8,785 nt of DNA, from contig SLSE01000208.1 in the NCBI GenBank assembly GCA_007130585.1, forward strand, positions 1 through 8,785, written 5' to 3'. The DNA comes from Syntrophomonadaceae bacterium (lineage in GTDB: Bacteria; Bacillota; Dethiobacteria; DTU022). Made by a program: the position numbers and the translations under genes. This document shows, one piece after another, positions 6,232-8,785 of the stretch. The notes under the pieces were generated by a model. That model was given only the letters and a program-made list of their open reading frames with translations. It searched no databases and had not been told where the DNA came from. Position 1 is the first letter of the stretch. The number at the start of each line of letters is the position of its first letter.

Positions 6232-6242
6232 CAGCCGCGGCT

Positions 6243-8255
6243 TCAGCGCGCATACCTGCTCCGGCGCCGGCGCCTGACCAGGTAAATAATGCCCCCGATC
6301 AAAGCGAAAAGGATTAGAAGCGGCCTGATGATAAGTGGAATTCCGGGAACCTCGTTAATCCTTTCAGCCGTTGTGGCATAGTAGAAATCCATCTCCGGCA
6401 GTCCGGATTCACCTTCCGGCTGATCCGCGGCGTAGTCGAGAACTGTTCTCCAGACCTTAAGCTCTTCGCCGTTAACATACATTATTAAATCGTCCAGGGC
6501 CTCAGCCGGAACGGGGTTTCCATCCCTGTCTTTCAATACTATATCCAGCTGGGGCAGCATATCGCCGACCATCGGCAAAAAAGACACTATGTAGGAATCG
6601 GTTACCAGGCTGTAAAGTTCTTGATCGTCCCACTCGATTGGTTCATAAAGGTCATCGTCAAACCCCTGCCTTCCCTCACCGGTATAACGTTCAGCGCTGA
6701 CGACCGCCCTGGTGGTCGGAATGGGCAGATCAATGAAAGGAACAGTCAGGTAAAGGGCATTCTGCGGGTTATAATCGTAACGCAGGCCGGAAAACTGGAG
6801 AAAATAAGTATCGCCCATCAGCTCGGCAAGCAGGACGGAAACTTCCAGGGCCCGGCGGATTTCATCCCCGGTCAGGTAAACTTTCACCAGCGGGTAACCG
6901 GGCGCTCCGTCAGGACCCACTCCGAGCCCGATCAGTTCTGTCAGGTCGTAAACAGAAACCTTGCCCAGGGCATGGGGCATAGCACCGGGATTGATGCTGC
7001 CGCGGATTGAACCGTTGGCCTGGAGGGCAAAATCGACTCTCTCCCCGGTTTTTTCTCCGGCAACCAGGCGCATGGCATCTGCAACAAAGTTACCGAATGG
7101 CGATTCCTGCAGGGGAGGGTGGTTGGGAACTTCAAAATCGGCCAAAACCACCGTATCCAGGATATGCTCAAAACGCCCGTCTGTCATATCGGAAACCAGT
7201 TCGTTTAATTTTAGAGTATATTCCTCCACGGCCCGCTCAATTTCCGGATCAGGCGGGTAGCTGTGATCAATGGGGAGCAGGAAGGGTTCCCCGTCTTCAG
7301 TGTTGCGAATTCGCAATTCTCCGCCGGACGGGTTGTAGGCCAGCTCGAGCTTCCCCAGGTATGCCAGCAGCGAACCGGCCTGAACGATTATGGTGCCTTC
7401 TTCAATAACCGGTTCATAGAGCGCGGTATGGCAGTGACCGCCTACAATTACATTGATGCCGGGCACGCTGCGGGCCAGTTCCCGATCTTCCTCTACACCG
7501 GAATGTGTTATGGCAACAACCAGCTGGGCCCCCTGCTGCCGCAAATGGTCAACCATTTTCCGGGCTGCTTCATGCTGGTCAGAGAATTCTACCGGGTCAT
7601 GGGGGGCCGTGACAGATACCGCGTCCTGCCCGATCAGCCCGAAGAAACCAATTTTTAGTCCGTTTTCAAGTTCTGTTAACAGGCTGTCACGGTAGAGACC
7701 CTCACGGGCCAGCGGGTGTCCCGCCGGCACTTCCATGTTGGATGCGAGCACCGCGGTTTTTTCGTGCGCTGCCGGGTAGCCTGCTTGCTTAAAATAACCG
7801 GCCAATGCATCAGCGCCGTAGTCGAATTCATGGTTTCCGATCACTACAGCATTGTAACCCAGGGCATGTTTGAGTGTAATCTCGGGGGCATGCCCGCGGG
7901 TGATCAGCCAGCTGTAGGGGGATCCGCCCAGGTAGTCGCCACCGGAAAGCAGGAGCACCGGCTCGCCGGCGGCCTCTTTTTCTTCCCTGATCCCGCTGAC
8001 GGCAGAAGCAAGGCGGGCATACCCGCCGATGGTCGGGTTCTCCCTCAGGGGGTGAAAATCGACAGCCGGCGAATGAGGTATTACCGAACCGTGCTCATCA
8101 TTGGTATGCAAAATGGTGAAATAAAGTTCCTCTTCAGGCGCTGCCCCGGCTATCGAAGCTGATAAAAAGGATAGAACAAGAAACAGGACCAGCAGGGAAA
8201 TACCGGTTATGCGATAAGCTTTACAGCGCATCAGGGCTACGGCTAAACGATTCAT
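6243..8255 (-). CDS. Surface-anchored 5'-nucleotidase / UDP-sugar hydrolase family protein
   Basis: This 670-residue metallophosphoesterase of the UshA/5'-nucleotidase family would release phosphate and nucleosides from extracellular nucleotides. An N-terminal signal peptide (hydrophobic about 17-37, likely cut near AGA-A) directs Sec export; no twin-arginine motif is visible. The calcineurin-like metal site is complete: Asp53 and His55 (HTNDEHG), Asp107 (GGDYLGG), Asn141-His142 (GNHEFDYG), His251 (ITHSG) and His274/His276 (GGHCHT). The C-terminal nucleotide-binding domain follows (about 365-600), with ESPFGNFVADAMR and LQANGSIRG. Near the end, a hydrophobic helix (about 642-660) and an Arg-rich tail anchor it to the membrane with the enzyme outside; no LPXTG sortase motif is present. 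The start is ATG with GAGGTGG 4 bases upstream (8260-8266). Substrate preference cannot be read from sequence; 2',3'-cyclic nucleotides or UDP-sugars are also possible. It follows the XdhC gene by 63 bp, with no terminator seen between. Confidence 0.94.
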   Translation of the reverse strand: MNRLAVALMRCKAYRITGISLLVLFLVLSFLSASIAGAAPEEELYFTILHTNDEHGSVIPHSPAVDFHPLRENPTIGGYARLASAVSGIREEKEAAGEPVLLLSGGDYLGGSPYSWLITRGHAPEITLKHALGYNAVVIGNHEFDYGADALAGYFKQAGYPAAHEKTAVLASNMEVPAGHPLAREGLYRDSLLTELENGLKIGFFGLIGQDAVSVTAPHDPVEFSDQHEAARKMVDHLRQQGAQLVVAITHSGVEEDRELARSVPGINVIVGGHCHTALYEPVIEEGTIIVQAGSLLAYLGKLELAYNPSGGELRIRNTEDGEPFLLPIDHSYPPDPEIERAVEEYTLKLNELVSDMTDGRFEHILDTVVLADFEVPNHPPLQESPFGNFVADAMRLVAGEKTGERVDFALQANGSIRGSINPGAMPHALGKVSVYDLTELIGLGVGPDGAPGYPLVKVYLTGDEIRRALEVSVLLAELMGDTYFLQFSGLRYDYNPQNALYLTVPFIDLPIPTTRAVVSAERYTGEGRQGFDDDLYEPIEWDDQELYSLVTDSYIVSFLPMVGDMLPQLDIVLKDRDGNPVPAEALDDLIMYVNGEELKVWRTVLDYAADQPEGESGLPEMDFYYATTAERINEVPGIPLIIRPLLILFALIGGIIYLVRRRRRSRYAR

Positions 8256-8318
8256 AAGTCCACCTCTTTTATAAGTTGAAAGACTGTGCCTGATTTTTTT
8301 TCTTTTGCGGCTTGTAAG

Positions 8319-8785
8319 TTATTCTCCAGGGAGCATTTCCAGGAAAATATCCATTATACCCCCGCAGGCCATCCCTTCGTCGGCAGCTGCATCAGCGGTC
8401 AGGTTCAGCCTGATCAGGGCCGAGTGGCCGCTGTCAAAACAATTTAAGGCTTCGGTTCTGACTTCCGCCTCGGCACATCCTCCCCCGACGGTTCCCTTCG
8501 TGCTGCCGCCTGGAAAGATGATCATCTGGGAACCCGTTTTCCGGGGGGCAGAACCGTGGGTCCTGATTATCGTGGCCAGGACCGCTCTTAAATTATTCTC
8601 TTCTGCCCGGTCAAGCTCCAGCAGCACTTCATCCCGGAAAACCTCTCCCCTGCTAACCTGACGCCTGACCCGCGTAATTTCGGCCAGGATGCTTACTGCA
8701 ATTTCCGCTTCGGTAACCGCCCCAATCGGCAGGCCGATCGGCGAATGAACCGCGTTAAGACGCTCTTCCGGAAAGCCGGCTGCAG
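8319..8785 (-). CDS. XdhC/CoxI-family molybdenum hydroxylase maturation protein, C-terminal part
   Basis: This is the last 154 residues of a gene cut by the right edge; the frame is open to the edge. XdhC proteins bind the molybdenum cofactor and help its sulfuration and insertion into xanthine dehydrogenase-type enzymes. The visible part begins with the end of the Rossmann domain (HSPIGLPIGAVTEAEIAVSILAEI, read in two parts: HSPIGLPIGA and EAEIAVSILAEI, residues 13-36). A complete XdhC_CoxI domain follows (about 53-154), with LATIIRTHGSAPRKTG, GTVGGGCAEAEV and the GMACGG motif. The two conserved Cys (GGGC, ACGG) are present. The order Rossmann then CoxI is the reverse of classical XdhC; I believe it occurs in some anaerobic Firmicutes but cannot verify that here. 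A shorter reading starting at a GTG (8625-8627) is an artefact, because the frame continues upstream with clear homology. The hydroxylase structural genes are not in the window. Confidence 0.88.
   Translation of the reverse strand, partial: AAGFPEERLNAVHSPIGLPIGAVTEAEIAVSILAEITRVRRQVSRGEVFRDEVLLELDRAEENNLRAVLATIIRTHGSAPRKTGSQMIIFPGGSTKGTVGGGCAEAEVRTEALNCFDSGHSALIRLNLTADAAADEGMACGGIMDIFLEMLPGE

Noticed and set aside
6233..6242. A perfect 10-bp palindrome, agccgcggct, right after the nucleotidase stop, considered as a terminator
   Set aside because: It has no loop and no following T-run on either strand, so it cannot form an intrinsic terminator hairpin. It may be chance in GC-rich sequence.
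8256..8318. A TATAAA box before the nucleotidase gene, considered as its promoter
   Set aside because: No -35-like hexamer lies 16-18 bases upstream, and transcription would start inside the ribosome site. The A-rich stretch explains the match.
8319..8627. A short stand-alone XdhC gene starting at a GTG
   Set aside because: The frame stays open to the right edge, and the upstream residues match the end of the XdhC Rossmann domain, so this is part of a longer gene cut by the window.

Overview
The window looks like a stretch of chromosome from a Bacillota bacterium, most likely a Clostridia-type anaerobe. The evidence is the Gram-positive style Shine-Dalgarno sites, frequent TTG starts, a long YqfO-type Nif3 protein next to a C4 zinc-ribbon protein, a Bacillus-like D-amino acid transaminase, and an XdhC-type molybdenum hydroxylase maturation protein. 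I did not see rRNA, tRNA, CRISPR, insertion sequences or phage genes. Every gene I can support is on the minus strand, so transcription runs from high to low coordinates.

In transcription order, from the right edge: the C-terminal part of an XdhC/CoxI-family protein (8319-8785, cut by the window edge); a secreted, C-terminally membrane-anchored 5'-nucleotidase/UDP-sugar hydrolase family phosphoesterase (6243-8255); a D-amino acid transaminase (5302-6168) with its own candidate promoter; a Nif3-family dinuclear metal protein (4183-5298), closed by a clear intrinsic terminator (4149-4175); a coiled-coil C4 zinc-ribbon protein (3403-4116); a membrane-anchored acidic helical-repeat (TPR-like) protein (2559-3359); a divergent TatC (1759-2523); and a 508-residue protein made almost entirely of MORN repeats (142-1668). 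A candidate promoter at 20-48 suggests a new transcription unit leaving the left edge.

The right half is mostly conserved housekeeping: nucleotide salvage at the cell surface, D-amino acid supply for the cell wall, and the recurrent nif3/zinc-ribbon pair. The left part (helical-repeat membrane protein, TatC, MORN protein) is the most unusual. The TatC keeps the N-terminal Glu-Leu-Arg signal-binding motif and the TPPD motif. However, it has Lys where the second signal-peptide-binding Glu normally sits, Val for the neighbouring Phe, and Gln for the intramembrane Glu. No tatA or tatB is visible. Together with two uncharacterised partner genes, this could be a specialised Tat-derived module, though that is inference.

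Genes are closely spaced (0-75 bp), consistent with one or two operons. Three or four starts appear to be TTG, which may keep expression low.
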